Shown: piece after piece, positions 51,873 to 59,666 of the stretch | Layout: every line of letters begins with the position of its first letter | Numbering within the stretch: the stretch's first letter is position 1 | NCBI GenBank assembly: GCA_910588655.1 | Contig: CAJUPJ010000017.1 | Location: 11,006-75,005, forward strand | DNA: 64,000 nucleotides | Source of the DNA: an uncultured Lachnospiraceae bacterium | Lineage (GTDB): Bacteria > Bacillota > Clostridia > Lachnospirales > Lachnospiraceae | Reading direction: 5' to 3' | Notes under the pieces: generated by a model | Told to the model about the DNA's origin: nothing | What the model saw: only the letters and a program-made list of their open reading frames with translations | Databases searched by the model: none | Position numbers and translations under genes: made by a program

Positions 51873-53336
51873 TTAAAGTTTCTGGCTCTTTTCCACTGCA
51901 TCCATTACCGCTTTGGCTTTATTTATGCACTCATAATATTCCTTTTCAGGAACACTGTCTGCCACAATCCCCGCCCCTGACCTTACAAATATTTTCCCAT
52001 TCTTTTTAAATACAGTCCTTATTGCTATGCATGTATCAAGGTTTCCTGTAAAGTCTATATACCCGATAGCTCCTCCGTATATGCCACGCTTATTGTTTTC
52101 CAGCTTATTGATAATTTCCATAGCCTTTATTTTAGGTGCTCCTGACAGCGTACCAGCAGGAAGTACAGCACTAACCGCATCAAGGCTGCATTTGCCATTG
52201 TCTATAATCCCTTTAATAGTAGAACCGATGTGCATTACATGTGAATATTTCAATATATCCATATAATGTTCCACTTCCACTGTTCCAAACCTGCTGATTT
52301 TTCCTAAGTCATTCCTTCCAAGGTCAACAAGCATATTGTGTTCTGCTCTCTCCTTATCATCTGTAAGAAGTTCTTCTTCAAGCCTATGGTCTTCCTCTTC
52401 ATCTTTTCCCCTCTGCCTTGTTCCTGCAAGCGGAAAAGTATGAAGTACGCTGCCATCAAGCTTAACAAGGGTTTCAGGTGAAGCGCCTGCTACTTCTATA
52501 TCATCACTGCTAAAATAAAACATATATGGCGAAGGGTTAATTGTACGGAGAATTCTGTATGTATTTAAAAGACTTCCCTCATACCCCGCCTCCAGCCTGT
52601 TAGAAAGCACCACCTGGAAAATATCTCCTTCATAAATATGTTTTTTTGCTTTTTCTACCATCTGGCAGTATTCTTCTTTTGTAAAAAGCGGCGTAAAGCT
52701 TGTAGTAATTTTACCAGGTACTATTTTAGCTGGGATTCCATTTTGTATAAGGTCTGTTATCCCATCAATTTCTTTTACACATCTTATATATTCTTCATCC
52801 ATTTTGCTTGTAGCTGCATTGGCAATTATTATTATTTTCTGGCTCAGGTTGTCAAATGCAATAACTTTGTCAAAAAGCATTAAATCTACATCTTTAAAGC
52901 CTTCCTCCCCATCTGCATCAAGTTTAAGCCCCGGTTCAGAATATTTAACATAATCATAAGAAAAATAACCTGCAAGCCCTCCTGTAAATGTTGGAAGCCC
53001 CTTTATTCTAGGGCTTTTATAATCTTCTAAGATTTCCTTTATATATTCTCCTGGATTGCTTACCCCTTTTATTTCTTTTATTTCCCCATTATTGTTTTTT
53101 ATAAACATTGTTCCATCAGTACATGTTATCTCAAGTTTTGGGTCATAACCCAGAAATGTATACCTGCCCCACTTTTCCTGCTTTTCAACACTTTCAAGCA
53201 TAAAACAGTGGCGGCTCTTTCCTTTTAATATCCTTAATACTTGCATTGGTGTTGTTATATCTGACAAAATTTCTTTACTGACAGGAAAGACTTTATATCC
53301 TTGTGATAACTTTTTTGCATCTTCTAAACTAACCAT
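51873..53336 (-). CDS. trpE: Anthranilate synthase component I
   Basis: From ATG 53336 (GGAGGG 5 bases upstream) the 487-residue chorismate-binding enzyme starts MVSLEDAKKLSQGYKVFPVS. The N-terminal region carries the allosteric tryptophan site with ARCFMLESVE-like sequence (here RHCFMLESVEKQEKWGRYTF), and the C-terminal half the catalytic motifs GDIFQVVLSNR, FPLAGTRQRG, DLGRNDLGKISRFG and GTLSGAPKIKAMEIIN. The retained leader site suggests feedback inhibition as well as T-box control. The frame extends upstream to 53444 into the leader, where it is not translated. Confidence 0.96.
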   Translation of the reverse strand: MVSLEDAKKLSQGYKVFPVSKEILSDITTPMQVLRILKGKSRHCFMLESVEKQEKWGRYTFLGYDPKLEITCTDGTMFIKNNNGEIKEIKGVSNPGEYIKEILEDYKSPRIKGLPTFTGGLAGYFSYDYVKYSEPGLKLDADGEEGFKDVDLMLFDKVIAFDNLSQKIIIIANAATSKMDEEYIRCVKEIDGITDLIQNGIPAKIVPGKITTSFTPLFTKEEYCQMVEKAKKHIYEGDIFQVVLSNRLEAGYEGSLLNTYRILRTINPSPYMFYFSSDDIEVAGASPETLVKLDGSVLHTFPLAGTRQRGKDEEEDHRLEEELLTDDKERAEHNMLVDLGRNDLGKISRFGTVEVEHYMDILKYSHVMHIGSTIKGIIDNGKCSLDAVSAVLPAGTLSGAPKIKAMEIINKLENNKRGIYGGAIGYIDFTGNLDTCIAIRTVFKKNGKIFVRSGAGIVADSVPEKEYYECINKAKAVMDAVEKSQKL

Positions 53337-53376
53337 ATTAACCCTCCATTCCATACTATAAAAATGTAAAAAATAA

Positions 53377-53665
53377 AAAAGTCCCTGGCTATTATTTTTA
53401 CATAATAATAGCCAAGGACGGATTATTTTTAACCGTGGTGCCACCTTGTTTTATGGTTTACCATACTCTCTGCGGAATACTAACATATCCCCGGCAACTA
53501 ACGTATGCCCTACGTCATAGAATACTAAAGCTTATATATAACAAGCCCTTTGGCTATGCCCTCAGTGGTCCATTTAATGAACTGTTACTGCAGGTTTCCA
53601 GCAATCCCCGCTCTCTGTAAGCACATATTTCATTTTTATCTCCACCTCAACGGTTTAGAAATATT
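53377..53665 (-). promoter_or_regulatory. Tryptophan T-box leader with terminator
   Basis: The minus-strand leader has the T-box parts in order: an AGAGAGCGGGG block and CTGGAAACC apical part of stem I, a specifier TGG followed by A at 53570-53572 (AAATGGACCAC), then the T-box core AAGGTGGCACCACGG at 53433-53449. The terminator stem GTCCTTGGCTATTATT with AATAATAGCCAGGGAC spans 53381-53419 and ends in T6. TGG is the tryptophan codon, so uncharged tRNA-Trp should allow trpE transcription; TGGC in the bulge pairs with a G-CCA tRNA end. Confidence 0.93.
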
Positions 53666-53677
53666 TAACTGTACTAT

Positions 53678-53705
53678 AGTATACACTTTTCAATTTCTTT
53701 GTCAA
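53678..53705 (-). promoter_or_regulatory. Promoter of the trp operon
   Basis: On the minus strand TTGACA (53700-53705) and TATACT (53678-53683) are 16 bases apart, just before the T-box leader. Confidence 0.85.
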
Positions 53706-53754
53706 TACAATTTTTTATAATTTGTGTAAAAATGTACGTGATAAAAGGTTATTC

Positions 53755-55818
53755 TTATACCCCTTCCAATAATTCCAGCAATGTATCATACCCTTTTTCA
53801 ACTATTATCTGTGCTGGTGTCACCCCTCTGTTGTCTGGATGGTTATAATCTGCCCCTTTCTTTATAAGAAAACGTGCTGTTTCCTGGTTTCCATATCCAA
53901 GTGTATAGTGCAAAGCATTTCTTCCTGTATTATCAGTGGCATTTACATCTGCGCCTGCACGCACAAGTTCTTTTACCACTCCTTTATAACAGTTATTCTG
54001 GGCATTTAAAATTAATGCTGTATTACCATTTATATCTTTCTTGTTTACATCCACACCTTTTTCCAGGAACAAAGGCAGCAGGGCAGTATTTGTATTAATA
54101 TCCATATACTGTAAAAGCATAAGAGGAGTTCTTCCATCATTTCTTGCAGTATCAAGACATTCTAATTGTTTTAATAATGCTGCTCTTTCTTCTGTCTTTA
54201 AATCACCGCCAAATTTCTTTTTCATAACTGCAAAATGTGCCGGGATTTCACCATTTACATTCTGCAGGGAATCATCTGCACCATGCTCTTTTAAAACCTT
54301 TACAGCCTCTGCACTTCCATAAATACATGCTGTATGTAGTGGTGTATTCCCCGCTTCTGCCGGGCTGTCTTCTGTTATGTTAACATCTGCGCCCTTCCCT
54401 GCCATAACTTCCAGCATTTCACTATGGTTATTCCTTGCTGCCTGGTGCATTGCTGTAGTCCCTGAATTATCAGTATATTCCATTGAGTCCTTAGAGAAAA
54501 ATACTGCTGCCTTTTCGCAATAATCATCTTTTTCACCATTAAACATATTTCTCTTATGTAATGATGCTACAATACATGCTGGTGTCCTTCCCTTAACCAG
54601 CGGCTCATCCATATCTATTCCAAAATCTATAAATTTTTTAATAACATCTGTGCCATAATTTCCATGCAGACATTCATCACGCAGGCATGTCACGCTGCCA
54701 CTGCTATGTACCGGGACAGTAAAGTCCACTCCGCTGTCATTCAGTATATCTAAGACTTCTATTCCTCTTCCACCAGTAAGTGCACTGTAAAATATCCCTG
54801 AAATACATTTCAGGTCATCGTCATCATCAAAATCAACCCGCTCTATAAGCTTTTTTGTAAGATACAATGCTATGCTCTTATTATCCATTTCATCCTCTGA
54901 AACACTTGCAAATGCATTACTTGTAATTCTTTCCAGATTCGCCATGTCTATATTGCAAAGTCCACATTCCCCTTCTGCTCCATGTTCTTTTAAAGCCATG
55001 CATAATGCCTCATTATGATAATCATGTGCAATGTTTAAAGGGGATTTGCCATCATTATTTTTATGATTAATTCCTGTACCAGCTTCAATAAGCCTTAGTG
55101 CTGCTGTCATATGGTGGTTATAAACCGCCACCATTAGAAGTGTATTGCCATTTTCATCAATATAACCTGTGTCTGCACCTTTTTCCATAAATATATCTGT
55201 TAAAGCCCATGAACCATTTGTATTATTGCTTTTTAACATACGTACAAAAGGCGTAAGCCCATCTGCATCTTTTTTGTTTATATATTCATTATCTGTCCCC
55301 TCTGGCAGAAGACGTGCAATAGCCTGTATCTGTAATATGCTCTTCCTCTGGCACTCGTAAACAGACGCCAGTCCTTTAATATATGGACATGCAAGATAAT
55401 GGTATACATTCTTCCCCTCTGCATCACAAATAGAAACATCTGCACCATGCTTTAGCAAAACCTCTGCCATTTTCAGATTACCCCGGCTGCACGCAAGCAT
55501 AAGCGGTGTTATTCCATTGCCGCCAGCTATATTAACTATATCTGTTTCTTTTTTCTCCAGGATACCTTCAACTAAATTATAAAACCCCAGGCAAACCAGT
55601 ACATTGAATAATGGCATTTTCATGCTTCCAACAGGAATGCTTATTACCTCATTCCCACATCCATTAATACACTCTTCTATATTCTTTATCTCTTCATCTT
55701 TAAAAATATTATACCTGTAAATACAGTTCTTAAAATCATCTTCCCACCAGGGTATATACTTATATCTGTTTGTTTCACATGAACCAGCAAGTAAATCTTT
55801 TAATTCTTTTATATCCAT
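53755..55818 (-). CDS. Large ankyrin-repeat protein
   Basis: The 687-residue protein has no signal peptide or membrane segment. After an N-terminal region of ~85 residues with CETNRYKYIPWWEDDF it consists of about a dozen ankyrin repeats, seen from conserved units such as GITPLMLACSRGNLKMAEVL followed by LKHGADVS, and GNTPLHTACIYGSAEAVKVL followed by KEHGADD, and GRNALHYTLGYGNQETARFL. A charged DFDDDDD patch lies near residue 335. Ankyrin arrays bind other proteins; the partner is unknown. GGAGGTGCTGT precedes the ATG. The 335-residue ankyrin gene lies 40 bases away on the same strand, so the two are likely co-expressed. A domain other than ankyrin was not recognised. Confidence 0.88.
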   Translation of the reverse strand: MDIKELKDLLAGSCETNRYKYIPWWEDDFKNCIYRYNIFKDEEIKNIEECINGCGNEVISIPVGSMKMPLFNVLVCLGFYNLVEGILEKKETDIVNIAGGNGITPLMLACSRGNLKMAEVLLKHGADVSICDAEGKNVYHYLACPYIKGLASVYECQRKSILQIQAIARLLPEGTDNEYINKKDADGLTPFVRMLKSNNTNGSWALTDIFMEKGADTGYIDENGNTLLMVAVYNHHMTAALRLIEAGTGINHKNNDGKSPLNIAHDYHNEALCMALKEHGAEGECGLCNIDMANLERITSNAFASVSEDEMDNKSIALYLTKKLIERVDFDDDDDLKCISGIFYSALTGGRGIEVLDILNDSGVDFTVPVHSSGSVTCLRDECLHGNYGTDVIKKFIDFGIDMDEPLVKGRTPACIVASLHKRNMFNGEKDDYCEKAAVFFSKDSMEYTDNSGTTAMHQAARNNHSEMLEVMAGKGADVNITEDSPAEAGNTPLHTACIYGSAEAVKVLKEHGADDSLQNVNGEIPAHFAVMKKKFGGDLKTEERAALLKQLECLDTARNDGRTPLMLLQYMDINTNTALLPLFLEKGVDVNKKDINGNTALILNAQNNCYKGVVKELVRAGADVNATDNTGRNALHYTLGYGNQETARFLIKKGADYNHPDNRGVTPAQIIVEKGYDTLLELLEGV

Positions 55819-55857
55819 ACAGCACCTCCATATATGCTCTTATACACATTATAATAA

Positions 55858-56832
55858 CTAATTCTCTGCACCTGCCGTAAGAAGCTTTAACACTATATCA
55901 TTACTTCCATTTTCTGTTGCATAATAGAGTGCTGTATGCCCGTCTGTGTCTGCACATGTGACATCTGCACCATTACTAATTAAAATACCTGCAATATAAT
56001 TGTCATTCCTTTGTGCTGATATTATAAGCGCCGTTTCACCTGCATCATTACGCCAGTTTACATCTGCACCACATTCTAACAGTTTTTTCACAAGATACTG
56101 GTTTCCATTATACGCTGCTGCCAGCAGTGGTGAATCACCAAAACTGCCACTTATACTGGCATCTGCACCTGCATCAAGCAAAAGTTCTGAAATCATAATA
56201 TTATTACGCATTACTGCTATATAAAGTGGTGTAAGTTTTTTATCATTACGTGCATTTATGCCATCAGTACCCTTGCCCAGAATAGCCCTTACCGTTTCAC
56301 TCTGGTCATTATAACAGGCATGGTGGAGCGGCGTATTACCAAAAGAGTCAGCATTACCCCCGTTTTCCCCCTGCAGGCTTTCTATAAGCTGTACAAGACC
56401 AAGTGAATTAGCATAATCTAAAGCAGTATGCCCCTGGTTGTCCATTATAGAAATATCTGCCCCTGTTTCTATAAGATACCTCGCCGCCTCTGCCTTACTG
56501 GCAGATACCGCATAAACAAGAGCAGTTTTCCCCTCCCTGTCAGTAGCATTTATATCTGCCCCTGCATCTACAAGCAGTTTTATAATTTCCTTATTACCAG
56601 AAATAACTGCCATATGGAGAGGTGTAATACTCTGGTTTGATATTATATTTACATCTGCATCCTTTTCAAGCAGAAGTTTCACAATATCCCTGTAGCCCTT
56701 TTTACAGACATAATGTATAGGAGCAAAACCTAATTCATCCACTGCGTTTACATCAATTCCTTCTTTTTTAAGAAATGCTGTTACTACCCCTTTTTGCCCG
56801 TTCTGGCAAGCCTTTAATAACAATTTTTCCAT
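55858..56832 (-). CDS. Ankyrin-repeat protein
   Basis: From ATG 56832 (GGGGGG 8 bases upstream) the 324-residue protein is almost entirely ankyrin repeats: about nine units with the consensus A-P-I-H-x-A-x-x-x-G and L-L-x-x-G-A-D-V-N (for example APIHYVCKKGYRDIVKLLLE, TPLHMAVISGNKEIIKLLVD, TALYYATENGSNDIVLKLLT). The maximal frame adds 11 codons upstream without support. The regularity of the repeats suggests a single scaffold domain; the target is unknown. It precedes the larger ankyrin gene and may form a pair with it. Confidence 0.88.
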   Translation of the reverse strand: MEKLLLKACQNGQKGVVTAFLKKEGIDVNAVDELGFAPIHYVCKKGYRDIVKLLLEKDADVNIISNQSITPLHMAVISGNKEIIKLLVDAGADINATDREGKTALVYAVSASKAEAARYLIETGADISIMDNQGHTALDYANSLGLVQLIESLQGENGGNADSFGNTPLHHACYNDQSETVRAILGKGTDGINARNDKKLTPLYIAVMRNNIMISELLLDAGADASISGSFGDSPLLAAAYNGNQYLVKKLLECGADVNWRNDAGETALIISAQRNDNYIAGILISNGADVTCADTDGHTALYYATENGSNDIVLKLLTAGAEN

Positions 56833-56951
56833 TAATCCATCCCCCCACATTGTTCCCTGGCACAACTAGTTGCCAGAATATTGCTGCATATATTTTCCTT
56901 TTAATTATATAATGCCAGGCCTTTATTGTCGAGATGGTTTTCAAAATTCCG

Positions 56952-57377
56952 TTATCTTATCCTGGTAAATGTACTGTTTTTCTGATTGTTTCTTTTTTCC
57001 TTATAAATGCTAATAATAGTGTTAACTATGCACATTATTATAAAAATGCTTGTAAAATTAATCCATATATCCCTATATGCTGTCCTTGCTAATTCTTCTC
57101 TTAACCCACTAAACCAGACATATGCAAATGCTAATAACTGTGATGGCACATATGCAATAATATACCTGGCTGCTGTATTTTTAACAGGCAGCCTTGTGCA
57201 TAAATAAAATGCTGTAACACCAATTAATAAAATTATAGCCCTGTCTAATTCATGCCAGTTGCCACTTGGGTCTTCATAAATCCCATTGCCAAGGTATAAA
57301 ACGCTGTTTAATAATGTTATTACAGTATATATTACTGAATAAACCAGTACCATGTTTATTAAATTTTTTTTACTCAT
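56952..57377 (-). CDS. DUF6608-like four-helix membrane protein
   Basis: From ATG 57377 (GGAGG 5 bases upstream) the 141-residue protein has four hydrophobic segments: MVLVYSVIYTVITLLNSVLY, IILLIGVTAFYLC, YIIAYVPSQLLAFAYVWF and WINFTSIFIIMCIVNTIISI. The sequence GNWHELDRAIILLIG and the conserved REELARTAYRDIWINF between helices recall the DUF6608 family. Function is unknown. It is related in layout, but not closely in sequence, to the DUF3021-like protein of the LytTR pair nearby. Confidence 0.65.
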   Translation of the reverse strand: MSKKNLINMVLVYSVIYTVITLLNSVLYLGNGIYEDPSGNWHELDRAIILLIGVTAFYLCTRLPVKNTAARYIIAYVPSQLLAFAYVWFSGLREELARTAYRDIWINFTSIFIIMCIVNTIISIYKEKRNNQKNSTFTRIR

Positions 57378-57415
57378 TTCTTCCTCCAATCCAGACAGCC
57401 TGCCATACATAAGTA

Positions 57416-57877
57416 TTAACGCACCTTTTCTTCTTTCTGTACAGTAAATCCTGTCTTTAAATACATTTCCATTGTATTTTTGTTCCAGCCTGCTACATGT
57501 AAAACAATTTCATTATATCTCTGCTCTTTAATATAATTCATTCCCCACAATAGCAGTTTTTTGCCAAGCCCTTTTCCCTGCATGGACTTTTTAACAATTA
57601 AATCATCTAATTCATTTCCATAACACGAAACTGCCCCTGCTATAGCACCATCATGTAAATAAAGGAAAGTTCCAGCTGCCTTATCCTGCATTTGCGCATA
57701 ATCCAGATAAAAATTAAATGGTTCAATCTCCAAATCCTTTCTCATTTCATAAAAACATTCATTATATATTCCCATATACTCATCCCAGTATTTTCTCTGG
57801 AACGGAATACAGGAAAAATCCTTGTCAGGTTTTACTGAATCTTTAAATGACATTTCATAAGCAATTATCTCTTTCAT
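57416..57877 (-). CDS. GNAT family N-acetyltransferase
   Basis: The 153-residue protein has the acetyl-CoA motif VKKSMQGKGLGKKLLLWGMN near residue 93 and the C-terminal GWNKNTMEMYLKTGFTVQ typical of GNAT enzymes. An FSCIPFQRKYWDEYMGIYNE N-terminal segment precedes it. GGGGG precedes the ATG by 7 bases. Substrate is not predictable; it lies between two small membrane protein genes in a same-strand array. Confidence 0.85.
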   Translation of the reverse strand: MKEIIAYEMSFKDSVKPDKDFSCIPFQRKYWDEYMGIYNECFYEMRKDLEIEPFNFYLDYAQMQDKAAGTFLYLHDGAIAGAVSCYGNELDDLIVKKSMQGKGLGKKLLLWGMNYIKEQRYNEIVLHVAGWNKNTMEMYLKTGFTVQKEEKVR

Positions 57878-57905
57878 AATAATCCCCCAAAAAAATCCTA
57901 ATGGT

Positions 57906-58331
57906 TTATTCCTTGTTCTGTTTAATCTTTTCTAATATGCGGTTCTGTCTGCGGACTTCCATCATTAAGCTAATATAATAAATAACTGCCCCTATAAAAT
58001 ATGGCACTGAAAACGATATTACCATATCCCTGTACCCGCCAGGATGTACATATGTAAAATAAGAGGCAGCCTTTAATGATACAAGAATTACAGCAACCGC
58101 AGCAAGATACTGTATAATAACCATAGCAAGAGGTGAAAACCTTTCCAGCCTGTAATGCTGTGAAAGAACACCAACCCCTAATATGCTTAATAAAAGACAT
58201 GTAAATATATTTAATTGTGTACTATTCATTTCCCCTTCAATTAAAATATTAATTATAGTCAATGATATAGAAATTACAGTATAAGTTACACAAATAACAG
58301 AGATAAAATTTTTCCTATTTACCAGTTTCAT
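57906..58331 (-). CDS. DUF3021-like membrane partner of a LytTR regulator
   Basis: This 141-residue protein has four hydrophobic segments (ISVICVTYTVISISLTIINI, IFTCLLLSILGVGVL, AMVIIQYLAAVAVILVSL and FSVPYFIGAVIYYISLMM) and a charged tail RRQNRILEKIKQNKE. It overlaps the 3' end of the LytTR gene by 17 bases, the arrangement of two-gene LytTR regulatory systems in which the membrane protein restrains the DNA-binding protein. The family call is inferred from topology and context rather than from a strong motif. GGGAGGATTTCAGA precedes its ATG. Confidence 0.7.
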   Translation of the reverse strand: MKLVNRKNFISVICVTYTVISISLTIINILIEGEMNSTQLNIFTCLLLSILGVGVLSQHYRLERFSPLAMVIIQYLAAVAVILVSLKAASYFTYVHPGGYRDMVISFSVPYFIGAVIYYISLMMEVRRQNRILEKIKQNKE

Positions 58332-58788
58332 TCTGAAATCCTCCCTTATCCATTGTATTAAGAAATAAGTTAAATTTAGCCTTATAACTTCTGTTTATTT
58401 GTATTTTTTCACCATTATCCAGCAGCGCCATAACACGCATATTAATTCCAGGTTTTAAGGAACTGATTTTATAAACATTCAAAACAGTTGACTTATTTAC
58501 CCTTATAAAACCTGACTCAAAATAAGCATCCTCCAAATCCTGAAGACGTATATCTATCTGTACAACATCATTGCCAAGATAAGCAAATGTCTTTTTATCA
58601 ACAGACTCAAAATAATATACATCATTTAAAGAAAAAATAATTCTTTTACTATTTACCTTTCCAGAAAGCCTCTGGCTGTGTTTCCTTAAAAAATCCAAAA
58701 CCTCATTTACTTCCTTAGTTTTCCTGCAGTAATAAAAGTCTATCCTGTCCTCAGAAATGTTTTTGTCCTGGTATTCATTTACTTTCAA
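58315..58788 (-). CDS. LytTR DNA-binding regulator without receiver domain
   Basis: The 157-residue protein has an N-terminal ~45 residues (KEVNEVLDFLRKHSQRLSGK) and a C-terminal LytTR domain (~45-150) with SKRIIFSLNDVYYFESVDKK, QDLEDAYFESGFIRVNKSTV and QINRSYKAKFNLFL. There is no phosphoacceptor domain, so control probably comes through the overlapping membrane protein. The start is TTG at 58788; AAGGAGG is 13 bases upstream, and a four-codon ATG frame (MLFN) ends exactly at the TTG, possibly coupling translation. A weak promoter (TTGTAT, 17 bases, TATAAT) lies at about 58831-58859. Confidence 0.8.
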   Translation of the reverse strand: MKVNEYQDKNISEDRIDFYYCRKTKEVNEVLDFLRKHSQRLSGKVNSKRIIFSLNDVYYFESVDKKTFAYLGNDVVQIDIRLQDLEDAYFESGFIRVNKSTVLNVYKISSLKPGINMRVMALLDNGEKIQINRSYKAKFNLFLNTMDKGGFQNETGK

Positions 58789-58892
58789 TTAAATAACATA
58801 ACCTCCTTTCCTTTTCTGTCTGTATTATATAATTGTTACTTTTTTTATACAATACTCTTTCTACTATCCTGCGTTTTTACTTAACTAAGTTA

Positions 58893-58932
58893 CACTAAAA
58901 AAGTGTGCAACCCCTGGAATGGAATTGCACAC
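58893..58932 (-). terminator. Intrinsic terminator downstream of hicB
   Basis: On the minus strand GTGTGCAA and TTGCACAC form an 8-bp stem followed by T6, ending the transcript that carries the helicase-HNH, hicA and hicB genes. Confidence 0.82.
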
Positions 58933-59014
58933 CATAATTATATTTATATATTGTGTTTATAACGTACGCAAGGTTTCCATAATGGTACTGAAATGCCCCT
59001 GTCATGGAATAATA

Positions 59015-59382
59015 TTAGATGGAACACTGGGAATGTATTGCATCATTTCTGGACAAAAGATATAAGCAATACTGGTTCATGCTAATCCCTTCCCGTTTAG
59101 ATTGTTCGGAAAGCTGCTTATGCAGGCTTTTAGGAATTCGTAACTTAAACTGCCCTGAATAATTATCCAGCCCGTCTGGTCTGGGAATTTCCTGGTCTTC
59201 CTCCATTGCAGCCAAAAGCCACGCCCGCTTTGCATCCTCCGCATTGCTGGCTGCTAATTCCAGAGTTTCCCCACAGGTAATGCACCCTGGTAATTCCGAA
59301 AATGCAACAACATACCCCCTTCCTCCTTATCAGGCACAATCTCCATGCGGTAAGGCAGTTCCATATATTCACTCAGTGTCAT
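59015..59382 (-). pseudogene. hicB: Frameshifted HicB antitoxin
   Basis: From ATG 59382 the frame reads MTLSEYMELPYRMEIVPDKE and then shifts at a run of five G (about 59315-59319). With six G it would read EEGGYVVAFSELPGCITCGE and join the downstream frame ending LDNYSGQFKLRIPKSLHKQL and SMNQYCLYLLSRNDAIHS, giving a ~122-residue protein with the HicB N-terminal RNase H-like fold and a C-terminal ribbon-helix-helix. The start overlaps the hicA end by 14 bases, the normal hicAB order. If the frameshift is real, HicA would lack its antitoxin, which would be harmful unless HicA is inactive or an antitoxin exists elsewhere. Confidence 0.75.
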
Positions 59383-59605
59383 AATTACCAGCCTCACTCT
59401 CTACTATTTTTTTAACCATCTCCACATACACTTTCTTTACCGGCTCATGCTTTGGAATTGTAACTGGCCTGCACCCTTCTTTCCGAAAAATATAGTGGCT
59501 GCTGCCTCCTTTTGGCTGATGCATTTTATAACCATAGGCTTCCAGCACTTTACACAACTCATTAAAGCGCATATCTTTTGATAAAAAACATATTTTTTCT
59601 AACAT
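59369..59605 (-). CDS. hicA: HicA family mRNA interferase toxin
   Basis: The 78-residue protein from ATG 59605 reads MLEKICFLSKDMRFNELCKV, LEAYGYKMHQPKGGSSHYIF and RKEGCRPVTIPKHEPVKKVY, the double-stranded RNA-binding fold of HicA with the catalytic histidine in GGSSHYIF. The open frame begins 30 codons further upstream inside the helicase gene end, without homology. A TATAAT at about 59672-59677 lies upstream. HicA cleaves mRNA when not bound by HicB. It is directly downstream of the helicase-HNH gene, whose frame it nearly abuts. Confidence 0.88.
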   Translation of the reverse strand: MLEKICFLSKDMRFNELCKVLEAYGYKMHQPKGGSSHYIFRKEGCRPVTIPKHEPVKKVYVEMVKKIVESEAGNYDTE

Positions 59606-59666
59606 AATGCCAGTTGTTTTAGTTCCAATATCCTGGCTATGTACAATACATGCTAAATCAAATGAA

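Noticed and set aside
59163..59372. Open frame of 69 codons within hicB
   Set aside because: It is an out-of-frame translation of the broken hicB; the HicB sequence is in the other two frames.
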